Source: HRBIN12 sp035762085 (lineage in GTDB: Bacteria; Actinomycetota; UBA4738; HRBIN12). Taken from it: 30,489 nt of DNA. The stretch is taken from assembly GCA_035762085.1 (NCBI GenBank), contig DASTPT010000134.1, forward strand, positions 1 to 30,489, written 5' to 3'. The position numbers and the translations under genes are program-made. Positions 15,030 through 22,859 of the stretch are shown here, in pieces; the stretch's first letter is position 1; each line of letters begins with the position of its first letter. The notes below the pieces were generated by a model. That model had not been told where the DNA came from and searched no databases. It worked only from the letters and a program-made list of their open reading frames with translations.

Positions 15030-15770
15030 TCAGGCCCGGTCCGGCCGGTCGAGCTCGAGCGGCAGGACGAAGTCCCGACCCGAGGACACGTCGGTCCACT
15101 CGCCGTCCCGGAACAGGTGGACGCCCGAGCGTCCGAGCACGCTCCACGACTCCCCGTCGCCGACCATCGCGGTCTCCTCGTCGATCGCGACGAGCGTCTG
15201 CCCCGGCCGCAGCGAGCCGGCGATGAACGCCTGGGCGCCGGGGAACCAGCGTTCGACCGTGTCCCAGTGCGGCGCGAACAGCAGCCGGCGGACGTACGAG
15301 AGCCCGGGCTTCCACACGTCGTGCGACAGCAGGTCCGTCGCGGTGTCGTACGTGGTCTCGGTCAGGCACGCCACGCCGGCGCTGCATCCGATGTACCCGA
15401 GGCCGTCGTCGAGTCGGTCGAGCATCGCCCGGCAGAACGCCGAGCCGCGGAGCACGGTGGCCAGGTGGTACGGGTTCCCGCCCGAGAAGTACACGACCGA
15501 GGCCTCGCGCACGCGCTGGGCGAGGTCCTCACGCTCGGCGTCGTCGCGGGTCTTCATCGGCAGGACCTCGGCGGGCACGCCGATCTCGCGGAAGTGCGCG
15601 AGGCCCTTGCCGGCCCAGTCGTCGAAGACGTGGTCGCCCTCGGGGGCCGATGCGGTGGGCAGGATCAGCACCCGCCCGTCCCCGTCGGCGCGCTCGAGCA
15701 CCCAACGGTCGACGATCTGGGACCAGGGCTCGAATTCGCCGGCGCCCAGGAACGCGAACGCGCGGCTCAT
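15030..15770 (-). CDS. Peptidase S51 family protein (dipeptidase E / cyanophycinase-like)
   Basis: A 246-residue protein with the class I glutamine-amidotransferase-like fold used by S51 serine peptidases. The N-terminus AFAFLGAGEFEPWS is the first strand and glycine loop; VYFSGGNPYHLATVL is the conserved oxyanion block; IGCSAGVACL near residues 130-140 holds the nucleophile serine. Known members cleave Asp-X dipeptides or the beta-Asp-Arg bonds of cyanophycin, but bacterial paralogues are often of unknown substrate. ATG 15770 has a GGAGG site 7 nt upstream, and overlaps the decarboxylase stop as ATGA. No signal peptide is seen, so it acts in the cytoplasm. Confidence 0.83.
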   Translation of the reverse strand: MSRAFAFLGAGEFEPWSQIVDRWVLERADGDGRVLILPTASAPEGDHVFDDWAGKGLAHFREIGVPAEVLPMKTRDDAEREDLAQRVREASVVYFSGGNPYHLATVLRGSAFCRAMLDRLDDGLGYIGCSAGVACLTETTYDTATDLLSHDVWKPGLSYVRRLLFAPHWDTVERWFPGAQAFIAGSLRPGQTLVAIDEETAMVGDGESWSVLGRSGVHLFRDGEWTDVSSGRDFVLPLELDRPDRA

Positions 15771-17269
15771 CGCAGCGCCTCCGGTCTGAGCTCGGCGTCG
15801 AGCGTCGCGCCGAGCTCCTCGGCGACCTCGAGCACGGCGTCCATGTCCTCGGCCTCCGTGCGGAAGTTCACGATGCACACGCGGAGCACGAACCGCTCGC
15901 CCAGGACGGCGTTCGACAGGAACACGCGCCCGTCCAGCTGCATCCGCGCCATGAGCCGCTCGTTCAGCAGGCTGAGGTAGTCCTCCCGACCGGGCCCCTC
16001 GGGGAGGTCCGGTGGGACGTAGCGGAAGCAGCAGATCGACAGCGTGACGGGGCACGCGAGCTCGAACGCCGCGTGCTCCTCCACGCGCGCGGCCAGGTAG
16101 CGCGCCAGCTCAGCGTCGTGCGAGATCCGGCGACCGTACGCTCGACGACCGTGCGCGAGGAGCGAGACCCAGATCTTCAGCGCCCAGAAGCTCCGGCTGA
16201 ACTGTGGCCCGTGCCGACCCAGGTCCAGGCCCGCGTGCGTGATCTCCTTGTCCTGGTGGACGTAGGAGGGCTCGGCGTTGAACGAGCCCTCGAGCATCGA
16301 GAAGTCGCGCAGCAGGACGCAGGCGCCGGAGTGCGGCGTGTACAGCCACTTGTGCGGATCGAACGCGATCGAGTCCGCGCGCTCGATGCCGGCGAACCGC
16401 GGCCGGAGGTCCTCGGCGAGCGTGGCCGGGCCGCCGTAGGCGCCGTCGACGTGGAACCAGAGGCCCTCCTCGGCGCAGACGTCCGCGATCGCCTCGAGCG
16501 GATCGATCGCCCCGGTCGAGACCGTGCCGGCCGAGCCCACGACGGCGAACGGCCGGACGCCGGCCTCGCGATCTCGGGCGATCTGTGCGCGGAGCTCGTC
16601 CACGCGCATGCGGAAGTCCTCGTCGACCGCGACGTGCCGCACGTTGCCCCAGCCGATGCCGAGCATGTCGGCCGCGCGGTCGCTCACGACGTGGGTCTCG
16701 GTGGACAGGTACAGGCCGAGCTGCGGGCCGGCGAGGATGCCGTCGTTCCGCACGTCCCACCCCGCACGGCGGTCCCGCGCCACCTTCAGGCCGACGAAGT
16801 TCGCCATCGCGCCGCCCGAGACGATGAGCCCGCCCGCGGTCGGCGGCAGGCCGAACATCTCGCCCGCGAAGAAGCGCGTGAGGGCGAGCTCGATCTCGGT
16901 GGCGGAGGGCGCGAGCTGCCAGCCGCCGACGTTCATGTTCACGCCCGCCGCGAGCAGATCGGCCACGGCCCCCGGAACGGTCCCGGCGCCCGAGATGTAG
17001 GCCATGAACCGGGGGTGGCCGAGGTACGTCGACCACTCGAACAGGACCTCGCGCAGGTGCCGGAGGAGCTCGTCGTCGGGCATCGGTTCGTCGGGGATGG
17101 GGAGCGCGACGGCCTGCCGGACCTCCTCGGCCGACCAGCCGCGGCGCACGGGCAGCTCCGGGAGCCGCTCGAGGAGCTCCGTCCACACCTCCGCCGCGCC
17201 GTCGGCGAAGGCGCGAGCGCGCTTCGGGTCCCAGTCGAGATCGCGGACCGGCTCGGGTCGCTCCGTCAC
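15767..17269 (-). CDS. Pyridoxal-phosphate-dependent decarboxylase (group II, aromatic/glutamate type)
   Basis: A 500-residue PLP enzyme of the DDC/GAD family (PF00282). Conserved parts in order: HPRFMAYISGAGTVPGAVAD near residue 85, the phosphate-binding region VSGGAMANFVGLKVAR near 150, HVDGAYGGP near 275 with the PLP-pairing aspartate, and FDPHKWLYTPHSGA near 303-316 with the Schiff-base lysine. This points to L-amino-acid decarboxylation, but family members also include aldehyde synthases and L-tyrosine, tryptophan or aspartate decarboxylases, so the substrate is open. GTG 17269 starts 1 nt after the PIG-L stop, with GAAGGAG 7 nt upstream; the 3' end overlaps the S51 peptidase gene by 4 nt. 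Confidence 0.92.
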   Translation of the reverse strand: MTERPEPVRDLDWDPKRARAFADGAAEVWTELLERLPELPVRRGWSAEEVRQAVALPIPDEPMPDDELLRHLREVLFEWSTYLGHPRFMAYISGAGTVPGAVADLLAAGVNMNVGGWQLAPSATEIELALTRFFAGEMFGLPPTAGGLIVSGGAMANFVGLKVARDRRAGWDVRNDGILAGPQLGLYLSTETHVVSDRAADMLGIGWGNVRHVAVDEDFRMRVDELRAQIARDREAGVRPFAVVGSAGTVSTGAIDPLEAIADVCAEEGLWFHVDGAYGGPATLAEDLRPRFAGIERADSIAFDPHKWLYTPHSGACVLLRDFSMLEGSFNAEPSYVHQDKEITHAGLDLGRHGPQFSRSFWALKIWVSLLAHGRRAYGRRISHDAELARYLAARVEEHAAFELACPVTLSICCFRYVPPDLPEGPGREDYLSLLNERLMARMQLDGRVFLSNAVLGERFVLRVCIVNFRTEAEDMDAVLEVAEELGATLDAELRPEALR

Positions 17270-17270
17270 C

Positions 17271-17984
17271 TCAGGACTCCTTCACCGCGCCCAGGCGGAA
17301 CCCCTCGAACGACATCTCGCGCCACCAGAGCTCCTCCCCCACGGCCTCGAAGATCGCCTGCACCTGACTCTCGTGCGCGAGGATCGCGTCCACCTTCACC
17401 TGCAGCAGGTCCGGGGGGAGCGTGAAGTCGATCGCCAGCTGGTCCTTCGGCGTGACCGGCGGCGTCCCCGGCCGGAAGACGTCGAACGGCTCCCAGACCG
17501 GCAGGAACTCCTCGACCCACTCGGGGGTCGCCGTCGCGTACAGCACGCGCGATCCCGGCTTGCCAGCCTCGTGCAGCGCCTGGGTCGCCCACGCGCTCAC
17601 CGACATGTGCGCGCGGTGGCCGGTCATCCCGTCGGGGCCGAACGTCAGGATCGTGTCGGGCTGCACCTCGGCGACGAGCGCGCGGACCTTCTCGTACCCC
17701 TCGTCGGGCAGCGGCGTGTCCATGTCGATGTCGGGCAGGTCCAGCCAATGGTGCTCCGTCACGCCGAGGATCTGGAGCGAGCGTTCCATCTCGGCGGTGC
17801 GGACCTCGCCCATCGTCTCGGGCGGCCACACGTCCTCGTCCATCGAGCCACCCTCGCCCCGCGTGGCCGTGATGCAGACCACCCGGGAGCCGTCACGCAC
17901 GGCGCGAGCCATGAGGCCGGCGGCCAGGTAGGTCTCGTCGTCCGGGTGCGCCCACACGCCGAGCATCGTCCCGAGGTCATCCAT
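17271..17984 (-). CDS. PIG-L family deacetylase
   Basis: A 237-residue zinc-dependent N-deacetylase of the LmbE/PIG-L family (PF02585). The metal-binding motif AHPDDE is at residues 12-17 and the second metal/catalytic block GHRAHM is in the middle (TFGPDGMTGHRAHMSV). Actinobacterial members include MshB and Mca of mycothiol metabolism as well as sugar and antibiotic deacetylases. The N-terminal motif here (GVWAHPDDETYLAAGLMARA) is not specific to either, so the placement beside sigR-rsrA is only suggestive. ATG 17984 has a GGAGGG site about 7 nt upstream, and a TATCCT element at 18024-18029 could start the operon it heads. Confidence 0.9.
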   Translation of the reverse strand: MDDLGTMLGVWAHPDDETYLAAGLMARAVRDGSRVVCITATRGEGGSMDEDVWPPETMGEVRTAEMERSLQILGVTEHHWLDLPDIDMDTPLPDEGYEKVRALVAEVQPDTILTFGPDGMTGHRAHMSVSAWATQALHEAGKPGSRVLYATATPEWVEEFLPVWEPFDVFRPGTPPVTPKDQLAIDFTLPPDLLQVKVDAILAHESQVQAIFEAVGEELWWREMSFEGFRLGAVKES

Positions 17985-18023
17985 CGATTCGCCCTCCGCC
18001 CATGCCGCAGGAACGGTCCGCGA

Positions 18024-18029
18024 AGGATA
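18024..18029 (-). promoter_or_regulatory. -10 element (TATCCT) for the PIG-L operon
   Basis: TATCCT on the minus strand would give a leader of about 30 nt containing a good GGAGGG site, so this operon appears to be leadered. No clear -35 box is seen. Confidence 0.4.
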
Positions 18030-18030
18030 C

Positions 18031-18049
18031 CGCCCCTACCGTCGGGGCG
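18031..18049 (-). terminator. Hairpin just after rsrA
   Basis: CGCCCC (18031-18036) pairs perfectly with GGGGCG (18044-18049) around a 7-nt loop, 13 bp beyond the rsrA stop. There is no T-run, as is common for high-GC actinobacterial terminators. The -10 element of the next operon lies immediately after it. Confidence 0.45.
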
Positions 18050-18062
18050 ATACGTGCCTGCG

Positions 18063-18308
18063 TTACGGCTCCGGAGCGGCGTACGTCGAGCGGATCCGCT
18101 CGAGCAGTTGGAGCGGCACGTCGTCGCACCCGCACTTCGAGCGCAGGAGCTCCTTCAGCCGCCGCTGGAACTCGGAGTGGTCGGTGCAGGGACCGCACGA
18201 CTCCAGGTGGAGGTGCACCTGCACACGCTCGATCGCGCCGAGCTCCCCGTCCAGGTAGAGCTCGACCTGCTCGAGCACCTTGCGACACTCATCCTGCAAC
18301 CAGACCAC
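18063..18308 (-). CDS. rsrA: Anti-sigma factor RsrA (thiol-redox, zinc-binding)
   Basis: An 81-residue ZAS-family anti-sigma factor. The zinc ligands match S. coelicolor RsrA in spacing: Cys8, then H34-x3-C38-x2-C41 (the segment HLESCGPC), and two more cysteines near the C-terminus (KCGC, residues 59 and 61) like the extra cysteine pair in RsrA. In known systems RsrA holds SigR inactive until disulfide stress oxidises the cysteines and releases zinc. GTG 18308 overlaps the sigR 3' end by 20 nt, so the two are made together. The Cys/His pattern makes the call strong. Confidence 0.92.
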   Translation of the reverse strand: MVWLQDECRKVLEQVELYLDGELGAIERVQVHLHLESCGPCTDHSEFQRRLKELLRSKCGCDDVPLQLLERIRSTYAAPEP

Positions 18309-18903
18309 GCTCCCGCATCGTCTCCCACAACGCCTTCTGCAGCGCTTTCCTTCCCCGGTGCAGCCGCGACATCACGGTTCCGATCGGGATGTCGAGGATC
18401 TCGGCGATCTCCTTGTACGAGAACCCCTCGATGTCCGCGAGCAGGACCGCCATCCGGAAGCCCTCGGGCAGGGCCTCGAGGGCGCGCTGGACCTCCTCGT
18501 CGGGCAGGCGGTCGAGGACCTCGGCCTCGGCGGACGCCTCGACGCCGGAGGCCCCGAGCCGGTCGTACAGGAACCAGTCCTCGATCTCGTCGTCCTGGAC
18601 CGTGACGGGCTCGCGCTGCTTCTTCCGGTACGAGTTGATGAACGTGTTCGTGAGGATCCGGTACATCCATGCGCGCAGGTTCGTCCCCTCCTCGAACCCG
18701 GAGAACCCGCGGTAGGCGCGCAGGTAGGTCTCCTGCACCAGGTCCTCGGCGTCGGCCGGGTTCCTCGTCAGGCGCAACGCCGCCGAGTACAGGTGCGGCA
18801 GCAGCGGCAGGACGTCACGCTCGAACCGCTCCCGGAGCGCGGGGTCGCCGTGCGCGGGCGCGGCCGCGCTCGCGGACCCCGCCGTTCCGTCCCTGCCAGG
18901 CAC
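18289..18903 (-). CDS. sigR: ECF RNA polymerase sigma factor SigR/SigH (thiol-oxidative stress)
   Basis: A 204-residue ECF sigma factor. Region 2 (about residues 30-100) includes RNPADAEDLVQETYLRAYRG and TNLRAWMYRILTNTFINSYR, and region 4 (about 135-190) ends with the helix-turn-helix FSYKEIAEILDIPIGTVMSR. The overlap with a clear RsrA gene identifies it as the SigR/SigH type, which in actinomycetes drives thioredoxin, mycothiol and protein quality-control genes. GTG 18903 has a GGAGGG site 6 nt upstream. I looked for the SigR motif (GGAAT, about 18 nt, GTT) in the 101 bp before it and did not see one; TAGGCT at about 18946-18951 (minus strand) could be a housekeeping -10. Confidence 0.92.
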   Translation of the reverse strand: MPGRDGTAGSASAAAPAHGDPALRERFERDVLPLLPHLYSAALRLTRNPADAEDLVQETYLRAYRGFSGFEEGTNLRAWMYRILTNTFINSYRKKQREPVTVQDDEIEDWFLYDRLGASGVEASAEAEVLDRLPDEEVQRALEALPEGFRMAVLLADIEGFSYKEIAEILDIPIGTVMSRLHRGRKALQKALWETMRERGLVAG

Positions 18904-19004
18904 GACCGACCCTCCCTCGATCCCCGCGCTCCGACCAGCCTACCCGGCCCCTCCGCGCGCCCGTCCTGTCACATGTTCGAGGTCGGTGCGAAGATGGGTT
19001 GGAG

Positions 19005-21023
19005 ATGCCGGACGACAAGGAACGCCGCGGCCGCTTCGGCGGCTTCGACCTGGGCCCCTCGGGCGACCCGAGCGGGCGGCGTATGCGCACGTCGCCTTGG
19101 GTGTGGATCGTCGCCTTCCTGCTCGTCCTGGTCGCCTTCAACTTCCTCGCGGCGCCCCGGCCGAGTGGCTTGGACTACTCGGCCTTCCTCCAGAGGGTCG
19201 AGGACGGCCAGATCACCGGAACGCTGAGGGTGTCCTCGACCTCGGTCTCGGGGACCTACGAGGAGGACGGGAGCGACGTCCAGTTCACGACCACGATCCC
19301 GCCGACCGACCAGGGGACGACGAAGCTCACGGACCTGCTGGACGAGGCCGGGGTCGCGTATACCGGCGTCCAGCCGAGCGGCTTCCAGAGCTTCCTGATC
19401 GGGTGGGGCATCCCGCTCCTTCTGTTCGGCGCGCTCTGGTTCTTCCTGATCCGACGGATGAGCGGGGCGGGCGCCACCGGCGCCCTCAACCTGGGCAAGA
19501 ACCGGGTGAAGATCTACGACCGCAAGGAGATGAAGACGACGTTCGCCGACGTCGCCGGCGTCGACGAGGCGCGCGACGAGCTGAAGGAGATCGTCGACTT
19601 CCTCAGGAACCCGAAGAAGTACCAGCGCTTGGGGGGGCGGATCCCCAAGGGCGTGCTCCTGCTCGGCCCTCCGGGGTGCGGCAAGACCCTGCTCGCGCGG
19701 GCCGTCGCCGGCGAGGCGAACGTGCCGTTCTTCTTCATGTCGGGCTCGGAGTTCGTCGAGATGTTCGTCGGCCTCGGAGCGGCGCGCGTGCGCGAGCTGT
19801 TCCAGCAGGCGAAGGAGAAGGCTCCCGCCCTGGTGTTCCTGGACGAGATCGACACGATCGGGAAGGGGCGGGCGGGTGCGATGGGCGCCGGGTTCGGGGC
19901 CCACGACGAGCGCGAGCAGACCCTGAACCAGCTGCTCGTCGAGATGGACGGCTTCGACTCCAGCAAGGGCGTCATCATCATGGCCGCCACGAACCGCCCT
20001 GACGTGCTGGACCAGGCGCTCGTGCGCCCGGGACGCTTCGACCGCCAGGTGGTCGTCGACCGCCCGGACCTGAAGGGGCGCGAGGACATCCTGAAGGTGC
20101 ACGTCCGCGGCGTCGCGCTCGACCCGGCCGTGGATCTGCGCGTGCTCGCCGCCCGGACCCCGGGGTTCACCGGGGCGGACCTCGCGAACATCGTGAACGA
20201 GGCCGCGTTGCTCGCGGCGCGCAAGGAGAAGAACGCCGTCACGATGATCGAACTCGAGGAGGCGATCGACCGTGGCGTCGCCGGCCTCGAGCGCAAGAGC
20301 CGCGTGATGTCGGAGAAGGAGCGCGAGATCGTCGCGAAGCACGAGATGGGTCACGCGCTCGTCGCGCTCACGGCCCCGACGGCCGACCCGGTGCACCGCG
20401 TCTCGATCATCCCGCGCGGGGCGGCCGCGCTCGGGATGACGATGCAGCGGCCGCTCGAGGACCGCTACCTGCTCACCGAGCCCGAGCTCCACGACCGGCT
20501 GGCCGTGCTGCTCGGCGGGCGCACGGCCGAGGAGATCTGCTTCGAACAGATCTCGACCGGCGCCCAGAACGACCTCCAGCGCGCCACCGAGATCGCGCGG
20601 GCGATGGTCACCGAGTACGGCATGAGCGACGAGATCGGCCCGCTGTCGTTCGGGCAGGATGGGATGAGCCCGGCCGCCATGTGGTACCCGGGTGCGCGGC
20701 CCGAGATGTCGGAGGCCCTGTCCGAGCGGATCGACGGCGAGGTCGCCCGGCTGGTGAACGAGGCGCACGAGCGCGCGACCACCGTGCTGAGCGAACACCG
20801 CGCGTTCCTCGACACGATGGCCGACCTGCTGATGGTGACCGAGGTCATCGACGGCAAGGACCTCCTCGAGTACTTCGATGGCACGAAGCCGGTCCCGGAC
20901 GTCGAGGCGCTCCGTCGCGAGCGCGGCAACGGCGCTCCGCGAGCGTCGGAGAAGCGCGACGGCCCCGACATCGTCGTCACGCCCCCGCCCCCTCCGGGCG
21001 CCTTGCCCCGCACCGACCTGTAA
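19005..21023 (+). CDS. ftsH: ATP-dependent zinc metalloprotease FtsH
   Basis: A 672-residue membrane-anchored AAA+ protease that degrades membrane and short-lived regulatory proteins. Two TM helices flank an extracytoplasmic domain of about 100 residues (TM1 WVWIVAFLLVLVAFNFL near 31-48, TM2 WGIPLLLFGALWFFLI near 130-148). The AAA module follows: Walker A GPPGCGKT near 223, Walker B LVFLDEID near 275, and ATNRPDVLDQALVRPGRFDR. The protease zinc site is HEMGH near 447, with the third ligand region NDLQRATEIAR. It has C in Walker A where most FtsH have T, and HEMGH in place of HEAGH. ATG 19005 gives the standard N-terminus. It is divergent from sigR, about 100 bp apart. Confidence 0.95.
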   Translation: MPDDKERRGRFGGFDLGPSGDPSGRRMRTSPWVWIVAFLLVLVAFNFLAAPRPSGLDYSAFLQRVEDGQITGTLRVSSTSVSGTYEEDGSDVQFTTTIPPTDQGTTKLTDLLDEAGVAYTGVQPSGFQSFLIGWGIPLLLFGALWFFLIRRMSGAGATGALNLGKNRVKIYDRKEMKTTFADVAGVDEARDELKEIVDFLRNPKKYQRLGGRIPKGVLLLGPPGCGKTLLARAVAGEANVPFFFMSGSEFVEMFVGLGAARVRELFQQAKEKAPALVFLDEIDTIGKGRAGAMGAGFGAHDEREQTLNQLLVEMDGFDSSKGVIIMAATNRPDVLDQALVRPGRFDRQVVVDRPDLKGREDILKVHVRGVALDPAVDLRVLAARTPGFTGADLANIVNEAALLAARKEKNAVTMIELEEAIDRGVAGLERKSRVMSEKEREIVAKHEMGHALVALTAPTADPVHRVSIIPRGAAALGMTMQRPLEDRYLLTEPELHDRLAVLLGGRTAEEICFEQISTGAQNDLQRATEIARAMVTEYGMSDEIGPLSFGQDGMSPAAMWYPGARPEMSEALSERIDGEVARLVNEAHERATTVLSEHRAFLDTMADLLMVTEVIDGKDLLEYFDGTKPVPDVEALRRERGNGAPRASEKRDGPDIVVTPPPPPGALPRTDL

Positions 21024-21049
21024 CCGCCGCTGGTCCACCGCCCGGCGGT
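21023..21049 (+). terminator. Terminator hairpin after ftsH
   Basis: ACCGCCG (21023-21029) pairs with CGGCGGT (21043-21049), a perfect 7-bp stem with a 13-nt loop, starting at the last base of the ftsH stop codon and followed by a moderately T-rich stretch. Confidence 0.5.
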
Positions 21050-21101
21050 CCGTTCTCCTGCTCCTGCCACGGACTCCGCACGGATGCGCGACGGGTGGCG
21101 G

Positions 21102-21126
21102 CCCGCGCGGCGTCTCCGCGCGCGGG
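21102..21126. terminator. Strong GC hairpin between convergent ftsH and glycosyltransferase genes
   Basis: CCCGCGCG (21102-21109) pairs with CGCGCGGG (21119-21126), an 8-bp all-GC stem with a 9-nt loop. Lying between two converging genes, it may stop transcription from either side. Confidence 0.45.
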
Positions 21127-21175
21127 ACGCCGCGTCGGGCACACGTGGGTCGAGCCGCCACCGGCCGGACGACGG

Positions 21176-22075
21176 TCAGTGGGGCGGCTCGACCAGTAGG
21201 TCGGTGCGGCCGCGGAAGCGCTCGAGGAACCGGTAGTAGTTGCGCTTCGACAGGCGCTCGCGCTCGGCCGGATCCGTCTGGTGCCACGCACGGTGCTCGT
21301 GCCTGGCGACGGGGACGTCGACGACGAGCGCGCGCAGCCCCCGGTCGCGGACGCGGAACGAGCACTCGATGTCGGCGGTCCGGTACCACCGGAACTTCTC
21401 GTCGAACAGGCCGGCGTCGCGGAGAACGTCCCGACGGAAGGCCATCAGGTAGCCCTCGATCGCGTCGACCTCCGGGCCGGAGGACTCCTCGAAGCTCCGC
21501 AGGTCGTGCGTGACGATGCCGAACGGCCCGCAGACCCCGACGGTCGGATCGGCCAGGGCGGCCTCGACCGGGCCGAGCACGTCGCCCGTCGGCTCGACCG
21601 AGCCGTCCATCACCAGGACGATCCGGCCCCGGCTCCGCCTGAGCCCCGCGTTCCGAGCCGCTCCCCAGCCCGTGCCGGTCTCGAGCGGCAGGATCTCGAC
21701 GTCGTCGCCGTAGACGGCCGGATCCGTCTCGGTCACATCGGTAACGACGTATTGGACGCGGCGACCGCCCTCGTGGGCACGGAACCCCTCGAGCGCGCGG
21801 ACGACGTCCTCGGGCCAGCCATCGACGACCCAGTGGACGCTCGCGTCCACGGTCGGCGGCTCGTCGAGCACGCTCGCGACGTCGTGCGCCCGGACGCGCG
21901 CCGGCGCGGCGGGGGCGATCGGCTCGAACGTCGGGCCTTGGGCCCCGTCGACCACCCGGAACCCCATCTCGGCGATCCGGTCCCGGAGCGCGTCGGCGCG
22001 CGAGAAGTCCTTCGCGGTCCTGGCCCGTTGGCGCTCGTCCGCGAGCGCACGGACCTCGTCGGGGACGTCGCTCAT
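21176..22075 (-). CDS. Family 2 glycosyltransferase with an N-terminal CysRS-C-terminal-like domain
   Basis: A 299-residue two-part protein. Residues about 10-50 (LADERQRARTAKDFSRADAL, then DRIAEMGFRVVDGAQGPTF) closely match the C-terminal tail of cysteinyl-tRNA synthetases, with the R-x-x-AR-x-x-KDF-x-x-AD-x-x-RD pattern; no CysRS catalytic part is present. From about residue 75 it is a GT2 glycosyltransferase: a first strand VHWVVDGWPEDVVRALEGF, WGAARNAGL, then VLVMDGS near 152 where the DxD-type metal site is expected, and DIECSFRVRDRG near 245 as the acceptor/base region. ATG 22075 has GGAGG 8 nt upstream and overlaps the hydrolase stop as ATGA. There is no TM segment. The acceptor is unknown. 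Confidence 0.85.
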   Translation of the reverse strand: MSDVPDEVRALADERQRARTAKDFSRADALRDRIAEMGFRVVDGAQGPTFEPIAPAAPARVRAHDVASVLDEPPTVDASVHWVVDGWPEDVVRALEGFRAHEGGRRVQYVVTDVTETDPAVYGDDVEILPLETGTGWGAARNAGLRRSRGRIVLVMDGSVEPTGDVLGPVEAALADPTVGVCGPFGIVTHDLRSFEESSGPEVDAIEGYLMAFRRDVLRDAGLFDEKFRWYRTADIECSFRVRDRGLRALVVDVPVARHEHRAWHQTDPAERERLSKRNYYRFLERFRGRTDLLVEPPH

Positions 22076-22842
22076 CCGCTGTGCCTCCGGACGAAGTCGA
22101 GCACGATCTCGTCGGCGCGATCCGCCTGCTCCGAGTGGTACACGTGGCCCGCACCGTCGAGGATCTGCAGCTCGGCGCCGGGGATCCGCGAGGCCAGCAC
22201 GCGCGCGTTGCCGACGTCGATCAGCTGGTCCTCGGACCCGTGGAGCACCAGCACGGGCACCCGGAGCGTGGGCAGCCGATCGTAGGCGTCCCACGCCTGG
22301 ACGGCCTCCCACTGCCGCCGCTGGCCCTCGGGGTGCTGCGGCTGCGAGCGGCCGACGCGCAGATCGTCCTCGACGTGCGCGGGGTGCGCCCGAGCGAACG
22401 CCGGAGCGTACAGCTGCAGCCACGGCCGCTCCTTCGGCGCCCTGCCGCGGGCCGGCACGAGGCGCGAGTGCCCGGCGTGCGTGCAGGCCAGGATCAGCGA
22501 GCGCACGCGCTCGGGGTGCGTGAGCCCGAGCTCCTGCGCGACGAACCCACCGAACGACTGCCCGTACAGGTGCGCACGCTCGATCCCGAGCTCGTCGAGG
22601 ACGGCGAGGCAGTCGTCCACGAACGTGGCCATCGTCGCGGGGGCGTCGGGCGCCTCCGAGTTGCCGTTCCCACGATGGTCGTAGGCGACGACGAAGCACT
22701 CGGCCGCGAGGTGCGGGACGTTGCGGCGCCATCCCGGGATGTCGCCGCCCATCCCCTCGAGCAGGACGATCGGCTCGCGGCGCGGGTCGCCGTGCGCCTC
22801 GTGGTACAGGCGGGCGCCGTCGGGACGCTCGACGAACGGCAC
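22072..22842 (-). CDS. Alpha/beta hydrolase
   Basis: A 256-residue hydrolase of the alpha/beta fold. The nucleophile elbow is GQSFGG near residue 100; the oxyanion region is EGMGGDIPGW near 30 and DHRGNGNSE follows the third strand; the acid is in HGSEDQLIDV and the catalytic histidine in DGAGHVYHSE near the C-terminus. This resembles 3-oxoadipate enol-lactonase or similar esterases, but the substrate cannot be stated. GTG 22842 (protein beginning VPFVERPDG) is 17 bp after the stop of the cyclic-nucleotide-binding gene; its stop overlaps the glycosyltransferase start by 4 nt, so the three genes form an operon. Confidence 0.85.
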   Translation of the reverse strand: MPFVERPDGARLYHEAHGDPRREPIVLLEGMGGDIPGWRRNVPHLAAECFVVAYDHRGNGNSEAPDAPATMATFVDDCLAVLDELGIERAHLYGQSFGGFVAQELGLTHPERVRSLILACTHAGHSRLVPARGRAPKERPWLQLYAPAFARAHPAHVEDDLRVGRSQPQHPEGQRRQWEAVQAWDAYDRLPTLRVPVLVLHGSEDQLIDVGNARVLASRIPGAELQILDGAGHVYHSEQADRADEIVLDFVRRHSG

Positions 22843-22859
22843 GGGATCCCGCGTCCGGG

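Noticed and set aside
18904..19004. SigR-type promoter between sigR and ftsH
   Set aside because: I looked for the GGAAT/GTT pair on both strands in this gap and saw none.
18969..22154. A very long open frame on the minus strand antisense to ftsH
   Set aside because: It is Arg/Asp/His-rich, mirrors the ftsH codon pattern, and runs across two other genes; high GC leaves antisense frames open by chance.
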